Assembly: GCA_964467615.1 (NCBI GenBank)
Contig: CAYXRK010000100.1
Location: 1-17,149, forward strand
Length of the DNA: 17,149 nt
Origin: CAYXRK01 sp964467615
GTDB lineage: Bacteria > Hydrogenedentota > Hydrogenedentia > Hydrogenedentales > GCA-2746185
Direction: 5' to 3'
Position numbers and translations under genes: made by a program. Positions 1-7,777 of the stretch are shown here, one piece after another (the stretch's first letter is position 1; every line of letters begins with the position of its first letter). The notes under the pieces are model-generated. The model did not search any database. It had not been told where the DNA came from and was given only the letters and a program-made list of their open reading frames with translations.

Positions 1-145
1 CGGATCATGTGCCCGCAGTTGCGCCGGGGACGCTTACGGTTGTGGGGTGGTGTTGGCTTTGGCGGGTTGTCCGGCGCCGGTTATCGAGAGCGTATCGCCG
101 GATCATGTGCCCGCAGTTGCGCCGGGGACGCTTACGGTTTTGGGG
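1..145. repeat. 47-bp near-perfect direct repeat (1-47 and 99-145)
   Basis: Bases 1-47 and 99-145 match at 46 of 47 positions (G at 42 against T at 140), an offset of 98 bp. The second copy lies in frame inside the first Ig-like repeat of the large lipoprotein gene. The first copy lies directly before its GTG start, shifted one base relative to that frame. Because 98 is not a multiple of three and the first copy touches the window edge, an assembly or contig-end artefact is the simplest reading. A genuine recent duplication is possible. Confidence 0.85.
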
Positions 146-3100
146 CGAGGGTTCGCCGAGGGCGCGACGGCGACGTTTACGTCCAGAGGCAAGGGACTAC
201 AATCCGAAGCCGTGCCTACGCAGTTCGTTGACGCGACACGATTACTCGTCGAGGGTCCCGTTTTCGAGCTGACGGATGACACGGATATTTCGCTGACGAT
301 AGCGAATCCGGATGCGCCGGCGCGTGTCTCGAATGCGGAGATCGTTACGTATCTTGTTCCGCCCCGCATCGACGCGTTATCGCCGGCGACGCTTCGCGGG
401 AGCATCGTCGAGGAGGTCTCGGTCACTGGCGCGAACTTTCGAAATGGCGCGCTTTACGTGTGGAGCCTGAACGGTTCCACAGTAGGCAGCGGCACGCTCC
501 AACTGGATGATGCGGGACACGCCCGAATTCAAAGTCCATCGCTTCCGGATTTGGGGTCCGATGGATCGCTGACGTTACTCATTACGAACCCTGAAGGCCA
601 GTTTGCCGGCGCGACTGTCCCGGTGACGGCCCCGCCACGCATCGATTCGATTGAACCCGTAGAACTGCGCGCGACGGTCCCGTTGGACGTGGCGATAACA
701 GGCGCGAACATCGATGCCGACGCTTCGTATGAATGGCTCGTCGATGGAAAGGTGATCGCGAGCGGAACGGTGGCGCAGAGTGAAGGAGGCGTGACTGCGG
801 GGTGGCCAGGAGTGCTTGGCTCTGAGGGTGACGATGTGATGGCGCTGCGCGTGACGAATGCGGACGGGCAGTTTGGGACGGCCCTTGCGGTGTTGCGCGC
901 GCCGCCGACGGTCTCGACGGTTGTTCCGTCGGAGCTACCAGCGACGATAGCGTTTACGGTGACGATCGAGGGGAGAAATTTCGACAACGGAGCGCGCGTG
1001 ACGTTCATTCGAGAGTCGAACGGCGAGGAGATTGGGACGGTACCGGCCGCGTTCGATTCTGATATCGAGACAGGCATCACAACACTCACGTTGACCACGC
1101 CGCCAATTGTCGAAACGCTTGCCGCGCCCGAAATGGTGCGAGTGGTCGTCACGAACCCGCTGCCAGACGGGCAGGTGTCGGAGGACGTTTCGGCGCTCGT
1201 AAAAGCAATTGGCCGCGTGACGTATTTCCCGCCGCCTAGCTTGGATGCGCCTGAAACACCGAACCCGGATCGGATGGTGGTCCCGTCCACGCTCAGCGTT
1301 ACTGCGCCTGGGCGCAGTCTGACCATTACCGGGGCGAACATTCGGCCCGGATCTAGCGTGACGTTCATTGACGAATTCGGTGAGGTGGTCTCGGAGACCG
1401 CGGCGGAAGTTCCATTGCCGCCAGACCAGCGGGTTTCGAGGGCGTTGACGGTCGAGGCCCCAGTTATCGATGCGCCGGATCACGAACGGTTGGTGAACGA
1501 CGCCGAGCTAACGATTCGCGTGACGGATCCGCAGGGTCAGCTCGCGGACACGGAATTGATCGTGTTGATGATCGCGCCGCCATTTGCGGATACCTTTACT
1601 CCGCGCGACGTGACCGCGTCGGTGGGGAACGCGTTCGAGATCGTGGGAAGGAACCTTTCGAGCGGGATGAGCGTTACATTTTTTGTTGCTGCAACCGTTG
1701 AACCTTTGAGAACAATCGTCCCGGTGTATACGGAAATCGCGCCGGGACCTCCAGCAATTGGCCGCTTGGACGGAACCAATCCAGTGCGGACGGGGCTCCC
1801 CTCCCCCACTCCGGTCACAGTCACGGTGACGAGGGCAGATGGACAGGTGAGCGCGCCGCTCGACGTTGTATATGTTCCTGGACCGAGTATCGACGCTGTC
1901 ACGAACACGTTCGGAAATTTGACGGAAGTCCCGGCGATTTTCCCGACGACCGTGAACATTCTGGGGACGAATTTCCAGAACGGCGCGGCAATCGAATTCC
2001 TGCTGCCGGACTGGACACTCTTGACACCGAGAGCTGCGAACGACGTTAACACTTCGTTTCAGAGCGCATCGACATTGTCGGCCCGGACTTGGCCGAGTGC
2101 ATCGGGGCAACTCGCCGCCGATACAGAAATCACCGTGGTGGTGACAAACCCGGACGGTCAATCCACGCTGGCGACGGCAAAGCGTCGCGGGGCGATTCGT
2201 TATCAGGCCGAACCGGGAATCGAGGGAATCGCTTCGAGTCCTCCGGAGGATCCGAGCGAAGACTATGTTGGCTGGATCGATGGCCGAATTCCGGCGACGA
2301 TCCCTACGACGTTTACGATCACCGGCTGTAATTTCGCCGCGGCGACCCCGCTAAAACCGGTCGCGGTGTTTCGTCGCGCGTCCGGATTGGTTTTGGGATC
2401 GGTGGCGCTGACTGTGCTCGGCGATGGGGGTGTCCGCGGCCTTTCGCCGAGAATCGAGAATCTCGTGACCGATGAAGTCGTCACGGTGAGTATCGTCGAT
2501 GCGTATGGCCAGCCGTCGGCGGACGTTACGGAGACTTGCCGTGCCAGCTCTACGATTCTTTACAGCGCGCCGCCGATGCTGGAGAGTTTCGAGACTACCT
2601 TCGTGGACCATTTGGGCGAGACGGTTACGGACACCGATGTGGCGCCCGCGACGATTTCCGTGGCGTTCTCGCTTTCCGGGTCGAATTTTCTGCAGGGGGC
2701 GACCGCGGTCGTGCGGCAAGTTTGCGGAAATCCGGACGCGCCTATCCCCACGCTGGATGGACTGCGGATTCCGCTCACGATCCTTGCGCCCGGCGAGGCA
2801 ACGGGAATGACGCCGATGTTGCCGACGTTGGCCGACACGTTGACGGACATAGAGATTGCGATTCGTAATCCCGATGGCCAAACCAACGCGGCGCCGTACT
2901 GCGGGATTAAGTTCAATGCTCCGCCACGGGTGACTGGGATCGTGATTGCAGGGACAGATGACCGGGCGATCATCGCGAACGGGCCGTTCCGAAACGACCA
3001 CACCGGTCTGAATGGCCTACCGATTGGACTTGAGATTTCCGGCGAGAACCTCGACAGTCGCTCGCCCACGAGCGGCAACGGCGCGCTCGGCATCGAATTT

Positions 3101-4621
3101 TCGGGAGGAGCACTCGCAGTTGACGCCGTTGAAGACGTTGGGAGACAAGCGCGAATTGTCGATGCCTCCGCCGCCGCCACCGAATTGGGCGATAACGAGG
3201 ATGGACGCATTGCGGACGTGTTCGGCTACATCGACGTAGTTCGCGTGATTGACTACACGGGACAGTCGAGTACCGTGGGTCTGCGCGACGCGCTCCTGAC
3301 GGTGTTCGGGCCTTCCGCTCCGAACGAGGGGAACGCGGCAACGCTTGTGTCGGGCGATTTGAATGGAGACGGGCGCGACGACCTGGTTGATGTAGGCGTG
3401 TCGGCTACCGGGATTGTCGTGTACGTGTGGTACGGCCGGGACGTAGGATGGCGCATCCCTCCAGATGCCACACGCAGGCCGGGAACCATCGGCCTGGGCG
3501 TGACGACAGTAGGAGCGCAGCACGCGGCCATCGGTGACTTCAACGGCGATGGCTACGGCGATCTTGCGATCGGCGTGGGTGACGCGGATTTTCTCACGGG
3601 CGAGACGGGGCCGAGCTCCGGGGGAGTCGTCGTGTACCTCGGCGGACCGAATGGAATCGGAAGGGTATTCGATCGCCAAATTCTGGGCGCGAGCGCGGTG
3701 CCCTTGGCAACGAGCGGCGAAGGATTCGGGACGGCGCTTGCCGCCGGCGATTGGAACGGAGACGGGCTGGATGAATTGGCCGTGGGCGCGCCGTTGCAAC
3801 GGACGGGCGAGGTGTCCGGCGTTGTTTACGTGTTTCGAGGCGCGGAAAACGCGTTCCCGTCCGATGTGGCCGATGTGGTGCTCGCGTCGCGTGGGAGCGA
3901 TACCGGAGGGGCCCCGTTCGCCTTCGGCGCGTCGGTGGAGTTCGGCGATTGGAACGGGGATGGGCTCGACGAATTGTTCGTGGGCTCACCGGGCGCGGAC
4001 CTGCAACCGGGCCAGAACGACGCCGGGCGCGTTGACGTGTACATCGGCTCCGCGAACGCCGACGACACAAGCGACGCGTCGATCACGGGCGAGGCCGCGG
4101 GACGAAACGCTGCATTTCCGCTCGCCGGTGACATCGATGGCGATGATGTCGCCGACTTGATCGTCGGCGCTCCGAATCTTGGGCCACGTTTCGCGGGCGG
4201 GACGGGCGCCGGGTCGGCGCGTGTCTATCTTGGGAGCCGGACGGCGCTGCCCGATCCGGTTTCGGACGCGGTGTTCACATCGAACGTGTTGCACGATGCG
4301 GCCGGATCCAGGGCGGCCATGCGCGTGGTCCCGTCAGGACGTCTATTGCTTGGATCACCGTTCTCCGTTGACGTAGGCGCGCGCGCGTTTATCCGCGCGT
4401 ACTCTTGGGACACAGGGAGCTTCTTCGAGCGATCCGGACCACCGGGCGGCATCGGCTTCACCGGTGACGGCGAACTTTTCGGCGCGGCGGTCGAGGCGGT
4501 AGACGTGATGCGCGACGGCGAAGCGACTACCGATTACTTTGTGTCCGTGCGTGATGGAATTGGCGGAATGCGCGACGGGTTTCTGATGATTGTTCCGGGA
4601 GTACAAACGTCAGGAAAGTGA
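47..4621 (+). CDS. Giant surface lipoprotein: ten IPT/TIG-like Ig repeats plus FG-GAP beta-propeller
   Basis: The protein has 1524 residues from a GTG start. LAGC at residues 5-8 is a good lipobox, so it is probably a lipidated surface or periplasmic protein. Only seven residues precede the cysteine, too few for a signal peptide, so the real N-terminus is probably lost at the window edge. Ten Ig-like repeats begin near residues 10, 107, 198, 288, 398, 513, 614, 724, 844 and 961; most carry a G-x-N-[FIL] strand and end in a motif like NPDGQ followed by a PP linker. Residues about 1095-1505 form an FG-GAP propeller: calcium loops begin at D1104 (DLNGDGRDD), D1164, D1235, D1301 and D1362, then two degenerate blades near 1422-1442 and 1478-1505, seven in all. 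Such proteins usually bind partners or matrix; the ligand is unknown. Some IPT assignments are weak because the repeats diverge. Confidence 0.88.
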   Translation: MVLALAGCPAPVIESVSPDHVPAVAPGTLTVLGRGFAEGATATFTSRGKGLQSEAVPTQFVDATRLLVEGPVFELTDDTDISLTIANPDAPARVSNAEIVTYLVPPRIDALSPATLRGSIVEEVSVTGANFRNGALYVWSLNGSTVGSGTLQLDDAGHARIQSPSLPDLGSDGSLTLLITNPEGQFAGATVPVTAPPRIDSIEPVELRATVPLDVAITGANIDADASYEWLVDGKVIASGTVAQSEGGVTAGWPGVLGSEGDDVMALRVTNADGQFGTALAVLRAPPTVSTVVPSELPATIAFTVTIEGRNFDNGARVTFIRESNGEEIGTVPAAFDSDIETGITTLTLTTPPIVETLAAPEMVRVVVTNPLPDGQVSEDVSALVKAIGRVTYFPPPSLDAPETPNPDRMVVPSTLSVTAPGRSLTITGANIRPGSSVTFIDEFGEVVSETAAEVPLPPDQRVSRALTVEAPVIDAPDHERLVNDAELTIRVTDPQGQLADTELIVLMIAPPFADTFTPRDVTASVGNAFEIVGRNLSSGMSVTFFVAATVEPLRTIVPVYTEIAPGPPAIGRLDGTNPVRTGLPSPTPVTVTVTRADGQVSAPLDVVYVPGPSIDAVTNTFGNLTEVPAIFPTTVNILGTNFQNGAAIEFLLPDWTLLTPRAANDVNTSFQSASTLSARTWPSASGQLAADTEITVVVTNPDGQSTLATAKRRGAIRYQAEPGIEGIASSPPEDPSEDYVGWIDGRIPATIPTTFTITGCNFAAATPLKPVAVFRRASGLVLGSVALTVLGDGGVRGLSPRIENLVTDEVVTVSIVDAYGQPSADVTETCRASSTILYSAPPMLESFETTFVDHLGETVTDTDVAPATISVAFSLSGSNFLQGATAVVRQVCGNPDAPIPTLDGLRIPLTILAPGEATGMTPMLPTLADTLTDIEIAIRNPDGQTNAAPYCGIKFNAPPRVTGIVIAGTDDRAIIANGPFRNDHTGLNGLPIGLEISGENLDSRSPTSGNGALGIEFSGGALAVDAVEDVGRQARIVDASAAATELGDNEDGRIADVFGYIDVVRVIDYTGQSSTVGLRDALLTVFGPSAPNEGNAATLVSGDLNGDGRDDLVDVGVSATGIVVYVWYGRDVGWRIPPDATRRPGTIGLGVTTVGAQHAAIGDFNGDGYGDLAIGVGDADFLTGETGPSSGGVVVYLGGPNGIGRVFDRQILGASAVPLATSGEGFGTALAAGDWNGDGLDELAVGAPLQRTGEVSGVVYVFRGAENAFPSDVADVVLASRGSDTGGAPFAFGASVEFGDWNGDGLDELFVGSPGADLQPGQNDAGRVDVYIGSANADDTSDASITGEAAGRNAAFPLAGDIDGDDVADLIVGAPNLGPRFAGGTGAGSARVYLGSRTALPDPVSDAVFTSNVLHDAAGSRAAMRVVPSGRLLLGSPFSVDVGARAFIRAYSWDTGSFFERSGPPGGIGFTGDGELFGAAVEAVDVMRDGEATTDYFVSVRDGIGGMRDGFLMIVPGVQTSGK

Positions 4622-4662
4622 ATTCTCGGATTCGCGCAGATGCTTGAGCAGCGCTTCGCGCT

Positions 4663-4878
4663 TCATTCAATTGTGACGACTTCTTGCAGCGCGTCCTCCG
4701 GTACCCCTTTCATGGCATCGGCACGCCGATCATCCAAGATTAGGGAAATAGCTTCGGCGAGACTTTCCCTGCACTCTTCCAACGTTTTCCCTTGCCCGTT
4801 CGCGCCGGGAATCTCCGGAGAATACGCGATGAACCAGTCGCCGTCTCGTTCGAAAATAGCCGTAAATTCGTTGTGCAT
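4663..4878 (-). CDS. HicB-like antitoxin-fold protein, apparently unpaired
   Basis: A 71-residue protein starting MHNEFTAIFERDGDWFIAYS, followed by PEIPGANGQGKTLEECRESL. This is the HicB/UPF0150 fold: an N-terminal beta hairpin, the (S)PE-[IL]-PG turn, then a helix with T-x-E-E. In classical systems HicB neutralises the HicA RNase and may bind DNA through an added C-terminal domain. This one has only the short fold and no helix-turn-helix. I chose ATG at 4878 because a GGAG lies nine bases upstream; a GTG at 4893 in the same frame overlaps that ribosome site and would add five residues. No HicA-sized ORF adjoins: the upstream gap to the glycosyltransferase is about 120 bp, and the downstream gap before the convergent lipoprotein stop is about 40 bp. 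Solitary HicB-like proteins are common, so antitoxin function is not implied. Confidence 0.82.
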   Translation of the reverse strand: MHNEFTAIFERDGDWFIAYSPEIPGANGQGKTLEECRESLAEAISLILDDRRADAMKGVPEDALQEVVTIE

Positions 4879-5000
4879 CGAACCAGTCTCCACAACAATT
4901 CTACACGAACAGCGCTCAATGTATGTGGCGTTGGAAACTGACCGCCGCGGGAGCGGGCAACTTGATCCAACGGGTTAGCCAGTCGAGTCTGTCCGCGATT

Positions 5001-5732
5001 CTATCGGGTTTGTCTCGCCTCTTTTGCATGTTCCGTGCCCGTTATATTCGACGCGCGGAACAACGCTCGGTAGATCTGCCAGGAGTCGCGGAACTTATGG
5101 AAGTGCGACGACGGGTTTCCCCGTTCGTAGATCGTGCGGATGGGCGAGGGGACAATCTTGAATCCGCCTTTGACCGCGTGGACGAGGACCTCCATTTCGG
5201 TTTCGTAGCGGCCGCCTTTTAGGCGCGTCACGAGATGTTCCGCGAGACGGCGCGAGTGCAGCCTGTAGCCGGATTGCGTGTCGGGCAGTCGCCGCCCCAG
5301 CAGCCATGAAGTGACGCCTATCGTGATCCGGTTGCCAAAGCGGCTGCGCCAGGGGACGCCCGGCCCGCCGAATTCCCGCGAGCCGATGACCAGATCCGAG
5401 CTTTCCTTCGAGAACGTGTCGTAGAGGCCGGGCAGTTCGGCGGGGTCATGTTGGCCGTCGGCGTCCAGCGTAACGATACACTTGACCGCGGGGTCTTCGA
5501 GCGCGATTTTGAATCCCCGCATGAGCGCGACGCCCTTGCCGCGGTTGGGCGTTAAGGTCTCGACGCGGACCGCTAAGTCCGCGAGAGCGCTTGGTGCGCC
5601 GTCGGTGCTGCCATCATCGACGACCAGTACCCTCGGGGAAATCGCGAGGGCTTTTTCCATGACGGGCCGAAGTCGCTGGCCCGCGTTGTAACACGGCACC
5701 ACAACGAGGAGAGAGTCGGGTAGTCGATCCAA
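5001..5732 (-). CDS. Family 2 glycosyltransferase (dolichyl-phosphate mannosyltransferase-like)
   Basis: A cytoplasmic GT-A fold enzyme of about 243 residues that should transfer a sugar from a nucleotide donor, often to a polyprenyl phosphate. Visible motifs, numbered from the TTG start: VVVPCYN (10-16), DDGSTDG (39-45), NRGKG (63-67), DADGQHD (90-96, the metal-binding DxD), GSREFG (117-122), SGYRLHS (154-160) and ETEME (177-181). There is no C-terminal membrane segment, unlike GtrB-type enzymes. I prefer the TTG at 5732 because AGGA lies eight bases upstream and the fold begins directly after it; a GTG at 5774 without a visible ribosome site would add 14 polar residues. The gene is divergent from the FHA/HD-GYP gene. 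Acceptor and sugar cannot be read from the sequence. Confidence 0.9.
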   Translation of the reverse strand: MDRLPDSLLVVVPCYNAGQRLRPVMEKALAISPRVLVVDDGSTDGAPSALADLAVRVETLTPNRGKGVALMRGFKIALEDPAVKCIVTLDADGQHDPAELPGLYDTFSKESSDLVIGSREFGGPGVPWRSRFGNRITIGVTSWLLGRRLPDTQSGYRLHSRRLAEHLVTRLKGGRYETEMEVLVHAVKGGFKIVPSPIRTIYERGNPSSHFHKFRDSWQIYRALFRASNITGTEHAKEARQTR

Positions 5733-5968
5733 GCAAACGTTCCTGGTGTCGTGAGAGTGAACTTCGTTGAGCACTTTCGGCGCCTACGCAACGTAACCCG
5801 CTCGCGTTAGGTCTCTCTAGCGTCGAGTATGACTCCCTGTGCGGCCCAATCTCCAGCGTGACGCCGGGGCGCTGATTGCGGTAACATGTGAAATTGGCCG
5901 TGCTTAGCGCCAAGACGGGTCCGCGCGGATCCGGTGTATTCAGCACGCGACTTGAAGGGAGACGGACT
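5733..5968. other. Divergent intergenic region between GT2 and FHA/HD-GYP genes
   Basis: This stretch of about 235 bp separates two divergent genes and must hold promoters for both. I could not pick convincing -35/-10 pairs. An open frame with a GTG at 5888 continues into the FHA gene, but no domain or ribosome site supports coding there. The AAGGGAG at 5955-5961 is the ribosome site for the gene starting at 5969. Confidence 0.5.
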
Positions 5969-7657
5969 ATGGGTCAACGAATCGTCATTGTCTCAGGGCC
6001 CGGCGCGGGGCAAGTAATTAACTTCGAAAAGGCGCTGACTATCGGACGCAGTTCGGAGAACGAAGTCGTGCTGGACGACCGCCAGGTCTCGCGCAAGCAT
6101 GCGTCGGTTGAGACGACCGCGAGCGGTGTACTGCTGAAAGATCTCGGAAGCGGCAACGGGATTTTTGTGGAGGGGCGGCGCGTGCTCGAGTTCCGGCTCT
6201 CGGACGGCGCGTCGTTCAACATTGGCGATGCCCTTCTTCGCTATGAAGGAAAGCCCGATGCGGCGGCCATGTCGCCCGCGGGTTCTTCCACGGTGCGGTT
6301 TAGCGAGGACGCCGCGGGCGCGGCGAAATCGGCCTCGGCGGATGATCTGTTTAAGACCCTTTTCGCCGCGCCGGACCAAGGCACCGACAAAGGAAAACTC
6401 GAGGCGACGCAGAACCGGCTTGCCGCGATCTACAAAGCGAATCAAATCATCGCGAGTGAGCGGGATCTCAAGCGATTGTTCGCGCGCGTCGTCGACGAAT
6501 TGTTCGCCTTGGTCCCTGCAAACAATGGCGTGATTCTACTCGCGGATCCCGACACTGGCGGGCTTTCGACTGCGTTTGAGCGGCGCGGGGGCAAGGAATC
6601 GGCGATCAGCGTGAGCATGAGCATCGTCAAGAAGGCGCACGAAAGCGGCCAGGCGGTGATTCTTTCCGATGCCAAATCGGAGTTTGATGCGGCAGCGAGC
6701 ATCGCGACGGGAAACATCACGTCTGTGATGTGCGCGCCGTTGCGACACCAGGACGAAAAACTGGGCGTCATCTACGTCGACACGCGGGGTTCTACAAATG
6801 CCTTCGCGGATCATGACTTGGAATTGCTGGTCGCGCTGGCCGGTCCCGCGGCGACGGCGATTCGAAACGCGCAGTATGTGCAGGAACTCGAAGAGGAATT
6901 CCGGACGAGTTTGATCTTGCTGGCCCGGGCCATCGAACTTCGCGATCATTACACCGTCGGGCACACGTGGCGCGTGACCAATTTTTCGGTGACACTCGCC
7001 AGGGAACTAGGCTGGGACGAGGAGAAACTGAAGATTGTGGAGATGGGTGGCGTGTTGCACGACGTAGGGAAGATCGGCGTGCCCGACGCCGTGTTGCAAA
7101 AGCCCGGCAAGCTGGACGAAGAAGAATTCGCGAAGATGAGGGTGCACCCGGAACGCGGGGCCGAATTGATGCGGGACAGCAAGAAGCTCCAGCAGCTCAT
7201 CCCTTATTGCCTTTACCACCACGAGAGGTATGACGGCAAGGGATACCCCAAGGGTCTCAAGGGCGAAGAGATTCCGATCGAGGGCCGCATTGTCGCGGTG
7301 GCGGACACGTTTGACGCGATGACGAGCAATCGTCCCTACCGCAAAGGACTCGATCCGGAGATCGCGATCGCGGAGTTGATCAAGTGCAAGGGCACGCAAT
7401 TCGACCCCGAGTGCGCCGACGCGTTTGTGCGCGCGTTTCGGGCCGGGAAAATCAACCATGTCTTGCAGGTGTACCACGAGCAGGACGAGAAGAGTTTCGC
7501 GTGCCCGTTCTGCAGCACGTACATCCAGGTGCCGGAAGCGGCGAAGGTCGACGATATCTTCAAATGCCGCGTCTGTCATCGCTCCGTGCGCCTCGAACAG
7601 ATTGATAACGCGTATCACGGCGCGCTAGTCGCCGAAATTGACGTCGCCGCGGAATAG
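5969..7657 (+). CDS. FHA-GAF-HD-GYP cyclic di-nucleotide phosphodiesterase with C-terminal zinc ribbon
   Basis: A soluble signalling protein of 562 residues. The N-terminal FHA domain (about 1-92) shows GRS (26-28), SRKH (41-44) and GSGNG (60-64), the usual phosphothreonine-binding loops. A GAF domain covers about 165-300. The HD-GYP domain (about 315-505) has H332, the catalytic pair H364-D365 in LHDVGKIG, and HHERYDGKGYP at 417-427. These residues are those expected of an active c-di-GMP (or related cGAMP) phosphodiesterase. A tail with C512-x2-C515-x17-C533-x2-C536 looks like a zinc ribbon. The start at 5969 is chosen because AAGGGAG lies seven bases upstream and the FHA domain begins at once; a GTG at 5888 would add 27 residues without a domain. 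The design suggests phosphorylation input through FHA, small-molecule input through GAF, and second-messenger degradation as output. No GGDEF or kinase gene is nearby. Confidence 0.93.
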   Translation: MGQRIVIVSGPGAGQVINFEKALTIGRSSENEVVLDDRQVSRKHASVETTASGVLLKDLGSGNGIFVEGRRVLEFRLSDGASFNIGDALLRYEGKPDAAAMSPAGSSTVRFSEDAAGAAKSASADDLFKTLFAAPDQGTDKGKLEATQNRLAAIYKANQIIASERDLKRLFARVVDELFALVPANNGVILLADPDTGGLSTAFERRGGKESAISVSMSIVKKAHESGQAVILSDAKSEFDAAASIATGNITSVMCAPLRHQDEKLGVIYVDTRGSTNAFADHDLELLVALAGPAATAIRNAQYVQELEEEFRTSLILLARAIELRDHYTVGHTWRVTNFSVTLARELGWDEEKLKIVEMGGVLHDVGKIGVPDAVLQKPGKLDEEEFAKMRVHPERGAELMRDSKKLQQLIPYCLYHHERYDGKGYPKGLKGEEIPIEGRIVAVADTFDAMTSNRPYRKGLDPEIAIAELIKCKGTQFDPECADAFVRAFRAGKINHVLQVYHEQDEKSFACPFCSTYIQVPEAAKVDDIFKCRVCHRSVRLEQIDNAYHGALVAEIDVAAE

Positions 7658-7777
7658 ACGGGGCCTATCTGGCCGGCCGCGTCGCCGCGGGGCGTTCGGA
7701 CGCGGAATGGGCGGCGAACGTCCGGCGTGACACGCGGCGGTATACAGTGGTCCACCTGACGGGGGAAGGGGCGTTAC

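Noticed and set aside
4650..4662. Hairpin AGCGC-TTC-GCGCT as a bidirectional terminator between convergent genes
   Set aside because: The stem has only five pairs, adjoins the HicB stop and has no T-run on either strand.
4622..5000. A complete HicAB toxin-antitoxin system
   Set aside because: Only the HicB-like gene is present; the flanking gaps are too short for HicA and no HicA-like peptide is seen in either.
7730..7777. TATACA at about 7741 as a sigma-70 promoter for the lysyl-oxidase-like gene
   Set aside because: No acceptable -35 element at 16-18 bases upstream; the nearest GTGACA is far too close.
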